This document shows, piece by piece, positions 36,994-46,142 of a stretch of DNA of 64,000 nucleotides. The translations under genes were made by a program, and so were the position numbers. The stretch covers positions 996,022-1,060,021 of the forward strand of contig OY282367.1 in assembly GCA_958295755.1 (NCBI GenBank), read 5' to 3'. The notes beneath the pieces are model-generated. The model saw nothing but the letters and a program-made list of their open reading frames with translations, was not told where the DNA came from and did not search any database. The DNA is from an uncultured Acidimicrobiales bacterium (GTDB taxonomy: Bacteria; Actinomycetota; Acidimicrobiia; Acidimicrobiales; Hopanoidiivorantaceae). The first letter of the stretch is position 1; every line of letters begins with the position of its first letter.

Positions 36994-39849
36994 CTACACC
37001 AAAATCTTCTGCAAGAACTGCCCTGTCGCGCTGTCTTCACATTTTGCTACTATCTCGGGTGGACCTTCTACAACTATCTGTCCGCCACCCTCTCCTCCGT
37101 TTGGGCCTAAATCGATGATCCAGTCGGCTGTCTTTATCACATCTAGGTTGTGCTCTATTACCAGCACGGTATTGCCTGCGTCTACCAGCCTTGAAAGCAC
37201 GCCTAGAAGTTTGCGGATATCTTCAAAGTGCAGACCTGTGGTGGGTTCGTCAAGCAGATACACCGTGTGACCTGTGGGACGTTTGGATAGCTCGCTAGCC
37301 AGCTTCACCCGCTGCGCTTCACCGCCTGAGAGTGTCGGGGCGGGCTGTCCGAGCCTGATATAGTTCAGCCCCACATCAGCCAAAGTTTGTAGGTGGCGAG
37401 TGATGGCTGGTTGGTGCTCAAAGTGCTCCAAGGCTTGTGAGACCGACAAATCAAGCACTTCGGCGATGTTTTTGCCTCTGAAAGTCACATCTAAAGTGTC
37501 ACGGTTGTAGCGGGCACCGTTGCAGACTTCGCAGGGCACATACACATCGGGCAGGAAGTGCATCTCAATCTTGAGCGTGCCATCACCCGAACAGGCTTCG
37601 CAACGTCCGCCATCCACATTGAACGAAAACCTACCCATCTGGTAGCCTCGCACACGAGCTTCGTTGGTGGCGGCAAAAAGTTTGCGGATGTGGGTGAAAA
37701 CGCCAATGTAGGTGGCCGCATTAGAGCGAGGGGTGCGACCGATGGGTTGTTGGTCTATGTTGATGACTTTGTCGATGTTGGCTATGCCGTCTATGCTGCG
37801 ATGGAGGCCGGGAGACATGCGAGATTTATATATCTTCTGCATCAACACTCGGTAGAGGATGCTGTTGACTAAGGTGCTCTTGCCCGACCCCGATACTCCT
37901 GTAACCGCCACGAAGCAGCCGAGCGGGAACTCCACATCTATGTTCTTGAGGTTGTGCTCGCGCGCTCCGTTCACCACGAGCCATCCGCCAGATGCTGGGC
38001 GACGCAATGTGGGCGTGGGGATTTCACGCCTGCCCGCAAGATAATCGCCTGTGAGCGAGTTTTTGTTTTTGAGCAGGGCGTCTACTGTGCCTGAGTGCAC
38101 TATCTTGCCGCCGTGTTCGCCAGCACCCGGGCCGATGTCTACCACATGGTCGGCCGAGCGGATAGTTTCTTCGTCGTGTTCTACGACCATGACTGTGTTG
38201 CCGAGGTCGCGCAGGCGGGTGAGGGTTTCTAGCAGGCGAGCGTTGTCTCTTTGGTGGAGTCCGATGGAGGGCTCGTCCAACACATAAAGCACACCCACGA
38301 GACCGCTTCCTATCTGTGAAGCCAAGCGGATGCGTTGTGCTTCGCCGCCCGATAGCGTGCCTGCCGAGCGTGAAAGCGACAGATAGCCCAGCCCTACATC
38401 CACCAAGAACTCCAGGCGCAGGTTGGTTTCTTTGAGCACTCGCTCGGCGATGAGGAGGTCTCTCTCGGTGAGGTACAGCTTCGCCAGACGTTTGGCTGCT
38501 TCTTCGATTGGAAGTGAGCATATCTCGTGGATGTTATGTCCGTCAACCGTTACAGCCAACGGCAAAGGGCGCAGACGAGCACCATCGCAGACAGTGCAGT
38601 CGACTTCGCGCATGTAGCTTTCGATCTGTTCGCGTTGGCGGTCGGAGGTTGAGTCTTGATGACGGCGGCGTAGATACGGCACCACGCCCTCATAGTTGGC
38701 TTCATATATGCGAGACCGCCCATATCGATTGCGGAAGCGCACGGTTACGCGCCCTCCCAGTCCGCCGTGCATGAAGACTGCTTTGGCATCGTCTGGCAGA
38801 TTCACCCAAGGCTCATCAGTTGAAACTTGCAACTCTTCGGCAACGGCTGAGATGAGCCTGTGATAATACATGGCGTGCCCTGATGCCCAAGGTGAGAGAG
38901 CACCCTCGGCGAGTGTCAGGTCTTCGTTTGGTACCACGAGGTTGGGATCTACTTCATAGACGGTGCCTAGTCCGTCGCAATGGGCGCATGCTCCGTAGGG
39001 CGAGTTGAATGAGAAGTTGCGCGGGGCTAGCTCTTCAAATGATTTGCCGTCGCTGGGGCGGGCAAGATGCTGAGAGAAGGTAAGAATCTCGGAATCGTCT
39101 CCTCTTAGAATCTGTATCTGTGCGACTCCTTCTGCCAGTTCTAAGGCAGTTTCTATCGAGTCGGTGAGCCTTCGCTGTAAGCCTTCTCGTAGCACCAGAC
39201 GATCCACCACTACGGCTATATCGTGCATTTCGTATCGGGCTAGACCTAGCTTGGCGAGCCCTTCTTCGTCAACACCTGCTACTTCGTCAAGATCGTAAAT
39301 CTCGCCGTCTATGAGCACTCGTGAAAACCCGTCATCTGCTAGTTTCTGTAGCAAGGTGTGATACGTTCCCTTGCGCCCTCGCACCACTGGTGCTAGCACT
39401 TGAAAGCGTGTGTCTTCGGGCAGAGCTAGCACTCGATCCACGATCTGCTGTGGTGTCTGGCGTATCAGCTCTTCGCCTGTCTCTGGGTCGTATGGCACAC
39501 CGATGCGGGCAAATAACAGCCGAAGATAGTCGTAAACCTCGGTAATCGTGCCGACAGTAGAGCGGGGATTCCGAGAGGCACTCTTCTGGTCGATAGAAAT
39601 AGCGGGCGATAGACCCTCAATGAAATCCACATCAGGCTTGTCCATCTGCCCTAAGAACTGCCGAGCATAAGACGACAGCGACTCCACATATCGCCTCTGC
39701 CCCTCCGCGTAAATCGTGTCAAACGCCAGCGATGACTTCCCAGACCCTGAAATCCCCGTCAGCACAATCATCTGATCCCTGGGCAAATCCACAGAGATGT
39801 CATCAAGATTATGCTCCCGCGCCCCCCTAACCACCAGTCTCTCAGCCAT
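36994..39849 (-). CDS. uvrA: Excinuclease ABC subunit A
   Basis: Damage-recognition ATPase of nucleotide excision repair. ATG 39849 ([15 protein letters not shown]) matches the family N-terminus; the open frame adds 20 hydrophobic residues upstream that are not needed. The protein has about 951 residues. It has two ABC modules: Walker A at [14 protein letters not shown] and [14 protein letters not shown], signature LSGGEAQR twice, and zinc fingers with [27 protein letters not shown] and CEVCNGARY. It has the glycine-rich C-terminus and the [12 protein letters not shown]alker B. It converges on menB. Behind its start lies an inverted remnant of the uvrB 3' end. Confidence 0.97.
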   Translation of the reverse strand: MAERLVVRGAREHNLDDISVDLPRDQMIVLTGISGSGKSSLAFDTIYAEGQRRYVESLSSYARQFLGQMDKPDVDFIEGLSPAISIDQKSASRNPRSTVGTITEVYDYLRLLFARIGVPYDPETGEELIRQTPQQIVDRVLALPEDTRFQVLAPVVRGRKGTYHTLLQKLADDGFSRVLIDGEIYDLDEVAGVDEEGLAKLGLARYEMHDIAVVVDRLVLREGLQRRLTDSIETALELAEGVAQIQILRGDDSEILTFSQHLARPSDGKSFEELAPRNFSFNSPYGACAHCDGLGTVYEVDPNLVVPNEDLTLAEGALSPWASGHAMYYHRLISAVAEELQVSTDEPWVNLPDDAKAVFMHGGLGGRVTVRFRNRYGRSRIYEANYEGVVPYLRRRHQDSTSDRQREQIESYMREVDCTVCDGARLRPLPLAVTVDGHNIHEICSLPIEEAAKRLAKLYLTERDLLIAERVLKETNLRLEFLVDVGLGYLSLSRSAGTLSGGEAQRIRLASQIGSGLVGVLYVLDEPSIGLHQRDNARLLETLTRLRDLGNTVMVVEHDEETIRSADHVVDIGPGAGEHGGKIVHSGTVDALLKNKNSLTGDYLAGRREIPTPTLRRPASGGWLVVNGAREHNLKNIDVEFPLGCFVAVTGVSGSGKSTLVNSILYRVLMQKIYKSRMSPGLHRSIDGIANIDKVINIDQQPIGRTPRSNAATYIGVFTHIRKLFAATNEARVRGYQMGRFSFNVDGGRCEACSGDGTLKIEMHFLPDVYVPCEVCNGARYNRDTLDVTFRGKNIAEVLDLSVSQALEHFEHQPAITRHLQTLADVGLNYIRLGQPAPTLSGGEAQRVKLASELSKRPTGHTVYLLDEPTTGLHFEDIRKLLGVLSRLVDAGNTVLVIEHNLDVIKTADWIIDLGPNGGEGGGQIVVEGPPEIVAKCEDSATGQFLQKILV

Positions 39850-39921
39850 CCAATTCAGACTAACCCGAAACCCACACGAGTAGAGACATCCAGCAAAAAC
39901 TAGCAGCACATTTGATCTCGC

Positions 39922-40110
39922 AAATAGCAGACGAAATCGCAGAGCTTCCCAGCGATGACTTAGAACGCCTTATCCACACCCTAGAAGAAGAGATGCAAGA
40001 AGCCTCCGTCGCCCTCCGCTTCGAATACGCCGCCCGAAATCCAAGAGCTAAAACGCGAGCTTCGCCGTATGCGCGAAGCGGTTTGAGGCTTGGGCAAGCA
40101 GTGCGGTCAC
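39922..40110 (+). pseudogene. Inverted remnant of the uvrB 3' end
   Basis: This plus-strand segment copies the uvrB C-terminal UVR domain and 24 bp past its stop. It matches the reverse strand of 41921-42120 with about ten mismatches and one 11-bp deletion (200 against 189 bp). The deletion breaks the frame. No start or upstream part of uvrB is present. It forms the left arm of an inverted repeat around the small island at 40.1-41.9 kb. Confidence 0.93.
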
Positions 40111-40117
40111 AGCCGAC

Positions 40118-40146
40118 TTGACAACAGAGTGAAATAGTAGTAGTAT
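40118..40146 (+). promoter_or_regulatory. Putative sigma-70-type promoter of the lipoprotein gene
   Basis: TTGACA at 40118-40123, then a 17-bp spacer and TAGTAT at 40141-40146. The start codon at 40175 follows after a 28-bp leader with GAGG about nine bases before it. This is the clearest consensus promoter I noticed in the window. It begins just outside the inverted-repeat arm. Confidence 0.6.
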
Positions 40147-40174
40147 CGGTGCAAGATATACGAGGTATATAGAA

Positions 40175-41476
40175 ATGAACCAAAGTCAAACCCTCAAGAG
40201 CAGGCGCAGGAGCAGCATGATTGCTGTCTTTACGGCAATGTGCTGTTTGAGTGTTGGTTGTGGTGGTTCTGTTGGTACTTCAGCTGAAATTGAAACACAG
40301 GCGATATTTGCTACTCCAAATGTTCCAGAAAGTGTTGATAAGCCTAATGATGCTGCAGTGTCATCTGATATGTGGGACAATTATAAATGTGCTTATTCAA
40401 GCAATTTTGACGGCAAAGCCTATTCATATGGTAATTATCCACAAGTGTATTCTATTAAAGGAAAACTTCATTTATCTGAAGGGGCACAGTGGGGAGAGTG
40501 GGATAAGGCATTTATGGTTGACTTTGAATCAGTTTTTATTGCCGAGAGAGTAGAACTCGTAGAACGTCGAATTGACTCTGAACTTTATTTAGAATTAAGT
40601 GATGTTGATGGTAAAGTATTGAAAACAGTACCAGTTCAGACGCTACCGTTAGAAAATTTCTTAGAATTTCATAGTGGTAGTCCATTTAGTTTTTGGGTAG
40701 AGTTTATTAATAAGCCTTGGGAGAATGATATTTCTCAAAAGTATCATACGATAACGCTCTTTGATAATTCAAATCCAGACTCCCCTAGGTCGATTGGTTC
40801 GATAAGCAGATCAGATAACGCTCCTGTTGCTAGTATTCTTAATCCAACCCAGCATCAAACTATTCTTGATGAACCTTTAGTATTGTCTTGGAAGGCTAGT
40901 GATTTGGATGGTGATGAACTTACTTATAGGACTTGGTACTCTACTAACCACGGAAGAAATTATACAGTACTTGAGTATAATACAGATTCAATTTCTTACG
41001 AATTTAAAAGGCATATGACAGATTCAACTTCCTATGAGTTCAGAAGGTTACGCAACTATAGATTGTCAGGTAATTATACTAGATTTGGAAGATTTGAGAG
41101 TTCTGGGGCGAGATTTGCTGTATCTGTGTCTGATGGTGCACAGTCTATATTTGTAGAGTCCGATACTTTTTGTGTGCCCCGCTTAGTTCCTTTGTTTAGA
41201 ACACTCGATGTTGATGCTACAGAGAAGCAGCATTTGGGAATTATATTTCATGATGAAAGTGTTGTTCTTAGTGTAACTGGAGATTCAGAAATGATAGAAG
41301 AGTCTATGTTGTTTGACTGGGAGAGCAATATTGATGGCTTTTTAGGAAGAAGTTCCTCTCTGTTGCTATCCTCTGCTAACCTTAGTGACCGCACTCACAT
41401 CATTACAGCAACAGGAATAACATATTCAGAAAATGAAGTTAGTGTTTCTGCCGAAATTCTCATTAGTAGAAGTTGA
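40175..41476 (+). CDS. Secreted lipoprotein with Ig/PKD-like domains, AT-rich
   Basis: A 433-residue exported protein of unknown function. A basic N-terminus and hydrophobic helix end in a lipobox (LSVGC) near residue 29, predicting lipidation and surface location. Residues about 225-330 (APVASILNPTQHQTILDEPL, LVLSWKASDLDGDELTYRTW) resemble the Ig/fibronectin-like 'DLDGD' modules of surface proteins. The C-terminal part (residues about 385-425, HIITATGI) resembles another beta-sandwich. Base composition is much richer in A and T than in uvrA and uvrB, and the gene sits inside the island flanked by duplicated uvrB ends, so recent transfer is likely. Confidence 0.75.
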   Translation: MNQSQTLKSRRRSSMIAVFTAMCCLSVGCGGSVGTSAEIETQAIFATPNVPESVDKPNDAAVSSDMWDNYKCAYSSNFDGKAYSYGNYPQVYSIKGKLHLSEGAQWGEWDKAFMVDFESVFIAERVELVERRIDSELYLELSDVDGKVLKTVPVQTLPLENFLEFHSGSPFSFWVEFINKPWENDISQKYHTITLFDNSNPDSPRSIGSISRSDNAPVASILNPTQHQTILDEPLVLSWKASDLDGDELTYRTWYSTNHGRNYTVLEYNTDSISYEFKRHMTDSTSYEFRRLRNYRLSGNYTRFGRFESSGARFAVSVSDGAQSIFVESDTFCVPRLVPLFRTLDVDATEKQHLGIIFHDESVVLSVTGDSEMIEESMLFDWESNIDGFLGRSSSLLLSSANLSDRTHIITATGITYSENEVSVSAEILISRS

Positions 41477-41611
41477 TATCAACCATGGACAGTCGGAAGT
41501 CGTCATTGTTACCACCATCCCGATGTAGGTCAAGTCGTAATGCTCTTGCTTATCACACCCCCGTGCTAAGTTGGCATATAGGCAGACTGGAGCAATCCGA
41601 GAGGAGCAATA

Positions 41612-41983
41612 ATGACATCCACAGCATCGCAGATATCGTTTCCGCTGCCTGCGATGTTCTGCCGCGACAACCTTGAGGTGCTGCGCGGGCTGAACTCTGC
41701 CAGTGTAGATCTGATATATCTTGACCCTCCTTTCAATAAAGGCAAGGAGTTTCACGCTCCAGTGGGGAGCAAGGCGTCTGGGGCGTCGTTCTCTGATAGC
41801 CAGAGTTCAATCAAACTAGATAAAATCAAACCAATGCTTAAGCAAATATTTTCGCACTGGGATTTTGCATATGAGAATTCCAAAGTCTTCCGCGTATACG
41901 TTAAAGTCAATCCATTCATAGTGACCACACTGCTTGCCCTGGCTTCACACCGCTTCGCGCATGTGGCGGAGCTCGCGTTTTAG
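41612..41983 (+). pseudogene. Truncated DNA (adenine/cytosine-N4) methyltransferase
   Basis: ATG 41612 has a strong AGGAG five bases upstream. The first about 55 residues match the N-terminus of beta-class DNA methyltransferases: FCRDNLEVLRGLNSASVDLI, then the catalytic LDPPFNKGKEF and APVGSKASGASF. After that the similarity stops; about 45 unrelated residues follow and the frame then runs into the uvrB 3' repeat and ends at 41983. The target-recognition part and the SAM-binding FxGxG motif are missing, so the enzyme cannot be functional. It is probably the relic of a restriction-modification or orphan methyltransferase locus. Confidence 0.75.
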
Positions 41984-42120
41984 CTCTTGGATTTCGTCTC
42001 TTACACGGGCGGCGTATTCGAAGCGGAGGGCGGCGGAGGCTTCTTGCATCTCTTCTTCTAGGGTGTGGATGAGGCGTTCTAAGTCATCGCTGGGAAGCTC
42101 TGCGATTTCGTCTGCTATTT
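41921..42120 (-). repeat. Right arm of the uvrB-derived inverted repeat
   Basis: These 200 bp (uvrB codons for the C-terminal UVR motif, its stop and 24 bp beyond) are repeated in inverse orientation at 39922-40110. Together they bracket about 1.8 kb containing the lipoprotein and methyltransferase relic. This arm belongs to the functional uvrB. Confidence 0.93.
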
Positions 42121-44053
42121 TGGCGGCGTCTCTAACCTTGGAACGTTTGCGGCCGCCGGGGAGGGGGGCTTCCTCTTCGGGGCGGAGCATAGAGAGAATA
42201 TCAGTCACAGCTTTACGAACAGTTTGAGGTTCAATATTGTGCTCTCGGTTGAATTCTTGCTGGAGCTTGCGGCGGCGGTGAGTTTCGGAAATGGCACGAC
42301 GCATGGAATTCGTCATCTCATCAGCATACATAACCACTTGACCTTCCACATTGCGAGCTACTCTGCCGATGGTTTGAATCAGAGAAGTCTCACTACGAAG
42401 AAAGCCCTCTTTATCAGCATCTAAAATCGCCACTAAAGAAACCTCTGGCAAATCCAAACCCTCACGCAAAAGATTGATGCCCACCAGCACATCAAACACA
42501 CCTAAACGCAGATCTCGCAAGATTTCTATTCGCTCTAGGGTGTCTACCTCGCTGTGGAGATAGCGGACTCGTATGCCTAGCTCCAACAAATAATCCGACA
42601 GATCTTCTGCCATCTTCTTAGTAAGGGTTGTAACCAACACACGGGCATCACGGTCAACTCTCCCTTTAATCATCTCTACTAAGTCGTCAATCTGACCTTT
42701 GGTGGGCTTGCAGATAACTTCAGGATCTACCAAACCAGTGGGGCGGATTATCTGCTCTACTATCTGAGAAGATTTATTTTTTTCGTAGTCACTAGGAGTG
42801 GCAGAAAGAAAGATGACTTGACCCAGTTTGTCCATTATCTCGTCAAACTTCAAGGGACGATTGTCGGCAGCTGAAGGCAAACGAAAACCATGTTCAATGA
42901 GAGTTTGCTTGCGGCTTCTGTCGCCTGCGAATTGCCCGTGAAACTGGGGCACAGCCACATGCGACTCGTCTATGATGGTCACGAAATCGTCTGGGAAATA
43001 ATTAAGTAAGGTGAAGGGCGGCTCGCCTGGGTCTCGGCCGTCAAGAGGTGCTGAGTAGTTTTCAACGCCGTTGCAAAAGCCTGTCTCTTGCAGCATTTCT
43101 AAGTCGTAACTGGTGCGCATTCGCAACCTTTGAGCTTCCAAGAGCTTGCCTTCAGCTTCAAAGAGAGCCAAACGTTGTTGAAGCTCCACTTCTATGCGGT
43201 TGATAGCAGCTTCTAAACGTTCTTGGGATGCCACATAATGGCTGGCTGGGTAAATGACAACTTCCTGCAGGGTCTGTAGCTTTTCACCGGTTACAGGGTC
43301 TATCACTGCCAGCCGCTCCACTTCGTCGCCGAATAGCTCAACTCGCAAGAAAGCTTCCTCGTAGGCGGGGTGAATGTCGATAGTGTCGCCACGCACTTTG
43401 AAACGACCTCGCTGAAGGCTGGTATCGTTGCGCTCGTAGTGCATGTCGACCAGACGGCGAAGTGCTACTCGCTGGTCGATGATGTCGCCTTGTCTCAGCA
43501 ACAACATCTGCTGTTTGTATTCTTCGGGCGACCCTAATCCGTAGATGCATGACACCGATGCCACCACGATCACATCTCGCCGGGTGAGCAGGGCTGAAGT
43601 GGCGGAGTGGCGCAGACGATCTATCTCGTCATTCACGCTGGAGTCTTTTTCAATGTAGGTGTCGGAAGTGGGAAGGTAAGCTTCGGGCTGGTAATAGTCG
43701 TAGTAACTCACGAAATACTCCACTCGATTGTCGGGGAAAAACTCTCGCATCTCGTTGGCGAATTGAGCGGCGAGCGACTTGTTGGGGGCAATCACGAGGG
43801 TAGGGCGTTGGATTTTCTCTATCGTCCAGGCAATGGTCGCGCTCTTGCCGCTACCTGTGATGCCCTGCAGAGTTTGGAAGGCGAAGCCAGAACCGATGCC
43901 ATCTGCTAGCTGTTGGATGGCTTTGGGCTGATCGCCTGCAGGTTTGAAATCAGACACCATGACGAAAGGTTGCTCGCGGCGCAACAAATCGACATTTATA
44001 AAATTTTGGCCGGAATTAGACATAGCTGTGTTAGAGATAGTTGTGTTAGACAT
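41945..44053 (-). CDS. uvrB: Excinuclease ABC subunit B
   Basis: DNA helicase-like subunit that verifies damage after UvrA loading. It is 702 residues from ATG 44053. Key blocks are the ATP site [18 protein letters not shown], the beta-hairpin [24 protein letters not shown]-like acidic helicase motifs ([15 protein letters not shown]), the later helicase motifs ([33 protein letters not shown]) and the C-terminal UVR motif that docks UvrC/UvrA. The N-terminal 15 residues are encoded by three 15-bp tandem repeats (MSNT..ISNT..MSNS), so the exact start is uncertain; the conserved protein begins near [14 protein letters not shown]. Its 3' end is duplicated in inverse orientation near uvrA. Confidence 0.96.
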   Translation of the reverse strand: MSNTTISNTAMSNSGQNFINVDLLRREQPFVMVSDFKPAGDQPKAIQQLADGIGSGFAFQTLQGITGSGKSATIAWTIEKIQRPTLVIAPNKSLAAQFANEMREFFPDNRVEYFVSYYDYYQPEAYLPTSDTYIEKDSSVNDEIDRLRHSATSALLTRRDVIVVASVSCIYGLGSPEEYKQQMLLLRQGDIIDQRVALRRLVDMHYERNDTSLQRGRFKVRGDTIDIHPAYEEAFLRVELFGDEVERLAVIDPVTGEKLQTLQEVVIYPASHYVASQERLEAAINRIEVELQQRLALFEAEGKLLEAQRLRMRTSYDLEMLQETGFCNGVENYSAPLDGRDPGEPPFTLLNYFPDDFVTIIDESHVAVPQFHGQFAGDRSRKQTLIEHGFRLPSAADNRPLKFDEIMDKLGQVIFLSATPSDYEKNKSSQIVEQIIRPTGLVDPEVICKPTKGQIDDLVEMIKGRVDRDARVLVTTLTKKMAEDLSDYLLELGIRVRYLHSEVDTLERIEILRDLRLGVFDVLVGINLLREGLDLPEVSLVAILDADKEGFLRSETSLIQTIGRVARNVEGQVVMYADEMTNSMRRAISETHRRRKLQQEFNREHNIEPQTVRKAVTDILSMLRPEEEAPLPGGRKRSKVRDAAKIADEIAELPSDDLERLIHTLEEEMQEASAALRFEYAARVRDEIQELKRELRHMREAV

Positions 44054-44060
44054 AGCTGTG
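44016..44060 (-). repeat. 15-bp tandem repeat across the uvrB start
   Basis: Three 15-bp units at 44016, 44031 and 44046; the outer two are identical and the middle one differs at two positions. They include the presumed start codon at 44053 and a second in-frame ATG. The mRNA leader continues with related ATG-containing sequence up to the coaE stop. Confidence 0.88.
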
Positions 44061-44089
44061 CATAGCTGAGGAAGACATAGCTAGTTAGC

Positions 44090-44722
44090 TCAGACGGCCA
44101 ACCCCATGATCCACGACCAGCAGCGATCTACCTCACCGGCTAGGGAACTGCGGGGGCCGCTGTTGTCTATGACGAAGTCGGCAACTGCCAGACGTTCTTC
44201 ATTGCTGGCTTGCTTGGCGATGCGGGCACGGGCGTCTGCTTCGCTAACACCTCTTTCGGCAAGTCTGGCAAGCACAACCTCGAGATATGCCACTACCACC
44301 ACAATGCCGTCAAACTGTGGCTGATGGGTGGTGGGCGGTGCTTCTTTCAGCCGCCCTTCCACGAGCAAAGGTATCTCTGAGATCACCACCAAAGGCACAT
44401 CTGTGCGCTGTTGGCGCAACTCGTCTCTTCTTCGTTGCATCTCTTGGCGAACGCCAGGGTGCACTATCTTGTTGAGAGCTTCTAGTTGCTCGGTGTCGTT
44501 GAATACGATGTCGGCTACCGCTTGGCGATTTAGGGTGCCGTCTTCGCTCACGATATGATTGCCGAAGTGCTCTACCATTGCCTCAAAAACAGCACCGCCA
44601 GGTTGTTGTAGATCATGAACGATGGCATCGGCGTTGAGATGAACAGCACCTTTGGCTGCCAGCATTTCGGCAACGGTGGACTTGCCCGAACCGATACCGC
44701 CGGTTATTGCGATGTCTAACAC
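44090..44722 (-). CDS. coaE: Dephospho-CoA kinase
   Basis: Last enzyme of CoA synthesis; it phosphorylates the 3'-hydroxyl of dephospho-CoA. GTG 44722 is chosen (LDIAITGGIGSGKSTVAEML directly follows), with AAAGG about seven bases upstream; this gives 210 residues, the normal size. The frame is open 34 codons further but without a family match. Other blocks are HLNADAIVHDLQQPGG, the LNKIVHPGVRQEM region and VVVISEIPLLVEG. uvrB follows 36 bp downstream on the same strand, so co-transcription is likely. It is divergent from the MFS gene. Confidence 0.93.
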   Translation of the reverse strand: MLDIAITGGIGSGKSTVAEMLAAKGAVHLNADAIVHDLQQPGGAVFEAMVEHFGNHIVSEDGTLNRQAVADIVFNDTEQLEALNKIVHPGVRQEMQRRRDELRQQRTDVPLVVISEIPLLVEGRLKEAPPTTHQPQFDGIVVVVAYLEVVLARLAERGVSEADARARIAKQASNEERLAVADFVIDNSGPRSSLAGEVDRCWSWIMGLAV

Positions 44723-44828
44723 TTCACGCCTTTCAACTCTGTTGGTAATAAGTTTAAATCTACGCAAGAACTGAAGCCGCTGACAAGAAAGACGCTCTAT
44801 TCCCCATATGCCACGAACCAGCAACTAA

Positions 44829-46142
44829 ATGCCTCCCCCAGCAACCACATCGCAGTGGAGCGTTTTCCACCACAGAGACTTTACTCTCTTCTGGTTGGCT
44901 GCTCTCGTCTCTAACTCGGCGCAATGGATGCAGCAGTTAGCTGTGCCTGTGCTGATGTTTGAACTTACCGATTCCAACACCTGGGTGGGAGCAGCCGCGT
45001 TCTCAATATTGATACCCGGCTTCCTTCTCAATCCGGTAGCGGGAGTCATCGCGGATAAAGCATCTCGCCGAGTGGTGATGATGTTCACCCTCTCGGCACA
45101 AACCTTAGTGACTGTCGGTTTTGCCATTCTCTGGGAGAATGGATCTCTCACGCCTTGGGCGATACTTGCTCTGGGGCTGTGCCAGGGGATTGCTTCGGGT
45201 ATCCAAATCGCGGCATGGCAGTCGCTCGTGCCGCTGCTTGTGCCGCCTGAGCATCTGCTTACTGCCGTGCGCCTCAACTCTGCTCAATTCATCGCCGCTC
45301 GTGCCCTAGGGCCACTTGCAGGTGCTGGCATCTTGGCTTTGGTCGGGATTGGGACTGTTTTCATAGTGAACGGGGCTACCTTTTTGATACTCGTGAGTGT
45401 TGTGGCAATCATAAAACCTCGTGAAACTGCGCCACCCTCAACAGAGCCACCGGTGAAAGTGTTCAAGGAAGGTCTGAGCTATGTGGCAGCACGCCGACCA
45501 CTGCTGCAAGCCATCTGGGTCGGGTTTTCAATTTCATTTTTCGGCCAAGCCTTGGTGCAGATTGCCGCAGGGCTGGCAAGACAAGACTATTCAGTAGGCC
45601 AAGTTGGGCTAGCTGGGTTCTACACCGCGGTGGGCTTCGGCTCGGTTTTGGCCTCGGTGGTGCTTATTGCGGTCGGTGATAATCTGCCTAGATCTCGTGT
45701 GGCATTGGTTGGTTATGCGGTGTATTCGGTCGGAATCGTGCTAGCTGCTGCCACCACTAACTACAGGGTTGGCTTGCTTGGATTTTTTATCATGGGGATA
45801 GCACATGTGACTATCGCTATCTCTGTGAACACAGCAGTGCAGATACAAGTGTCAGAAGCTGTGCGGGGGCGAGTGATGTCGATTTATCTGATGGGAATCT
45901 TCGGTGGCATCCCCTTGGGGGCTTTCTTGTGGGGCAGACTGGGTGACATCTTCGGCATGCGATGGGTCTATCTGATGTCAGGATTTTTGATGGCGATGTT
46001 CTTGCTGTTCGCGATTTTCGCTTTGAAAGGACTGCGCGAGATAGACGCCAATGAAGACACTGCAGACGAGGATAATCTGTGGGAGGAAAATCTGTGGGAT
46101 GATAATTCGTGGGAGGAAAATCTGTGGGAAGAAAATCTGTAG
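44829..46142 (+). CDS. MFS transporter, EntS/TetV-like exporter
   Basis: A 437-residue major facilitator with about 12 transmembrane helices. NPVAGVIADKASRRVVMM is the typical MFS loop 2-3 motif (G...D..SRR), and the sequence FWLAALVSNSAQWMQQLAVP resembles the first helix of EntS-like efflux proteins. The substrate is unknown. The C-terminus after the last helix is an acidic tail of five 15-bp repeats encoding E-[ED]-N-[LS]-W. The stop codon TAG arises by one base change from the Trp codon TGG of the last repeat, and the next base begins the stop of the convergent EF-G-like gene. Confidence 0.9.
   Translation: MPPPATTSQWSVFHHRDFTLFWLAALVSNSAQWMQQLAVPVLMFELTDSNTWVGAAAFSILIPGFLLNPVAGVIADKASRRVVMMFTLSAQTLVTVGFAILWENGSLTPWAILALGLCQGIASGIQIAAWQSLVPLLVPPEHLLTAVRLNSAQFIAARALGPLAGAGILALVGIGTVFIVNGATFLILVSVVAIIKPRETAPPSTEPPVKVFKEGLSYVAARRPLLQAIWVGFSISFFGQALVQIAAGLARQDYSVGQVGLAGFYTAVGFGSVLASVVLIAVGDNLPRSRVALVGYAVYSVGIVLAAATTNYRVGLLGFFIMGIAHVTIAISVNTAVQIQVSEAVRGRVMSIYLMGIFGGIPLGAFLWGRLGDIFGMRWVYLMSGFLMAMFLLFAIFALKGLREIDANEDTADEDNLWEENLWDDNSWEENLWEENL
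46068..46142 (+). repeat. 15-bp tandem array forming the MFS C-terminal tail and its stop
   Basis: Five 15-bp units at 46068, 46083, 46098, 46113 and 46128 encode EDNLW, EENLW, DDNSW, EENLW and EENL-stop. The stop is the repeat's TGG changed to TAG. Confidence 0.95.

Noticed and set aside
39912..40121. A small plus-strand gene downstream of uvrA
   Set aside because: The frame is a broken, start-less copy of the uvrB 3' end with an 11-bp deletion.
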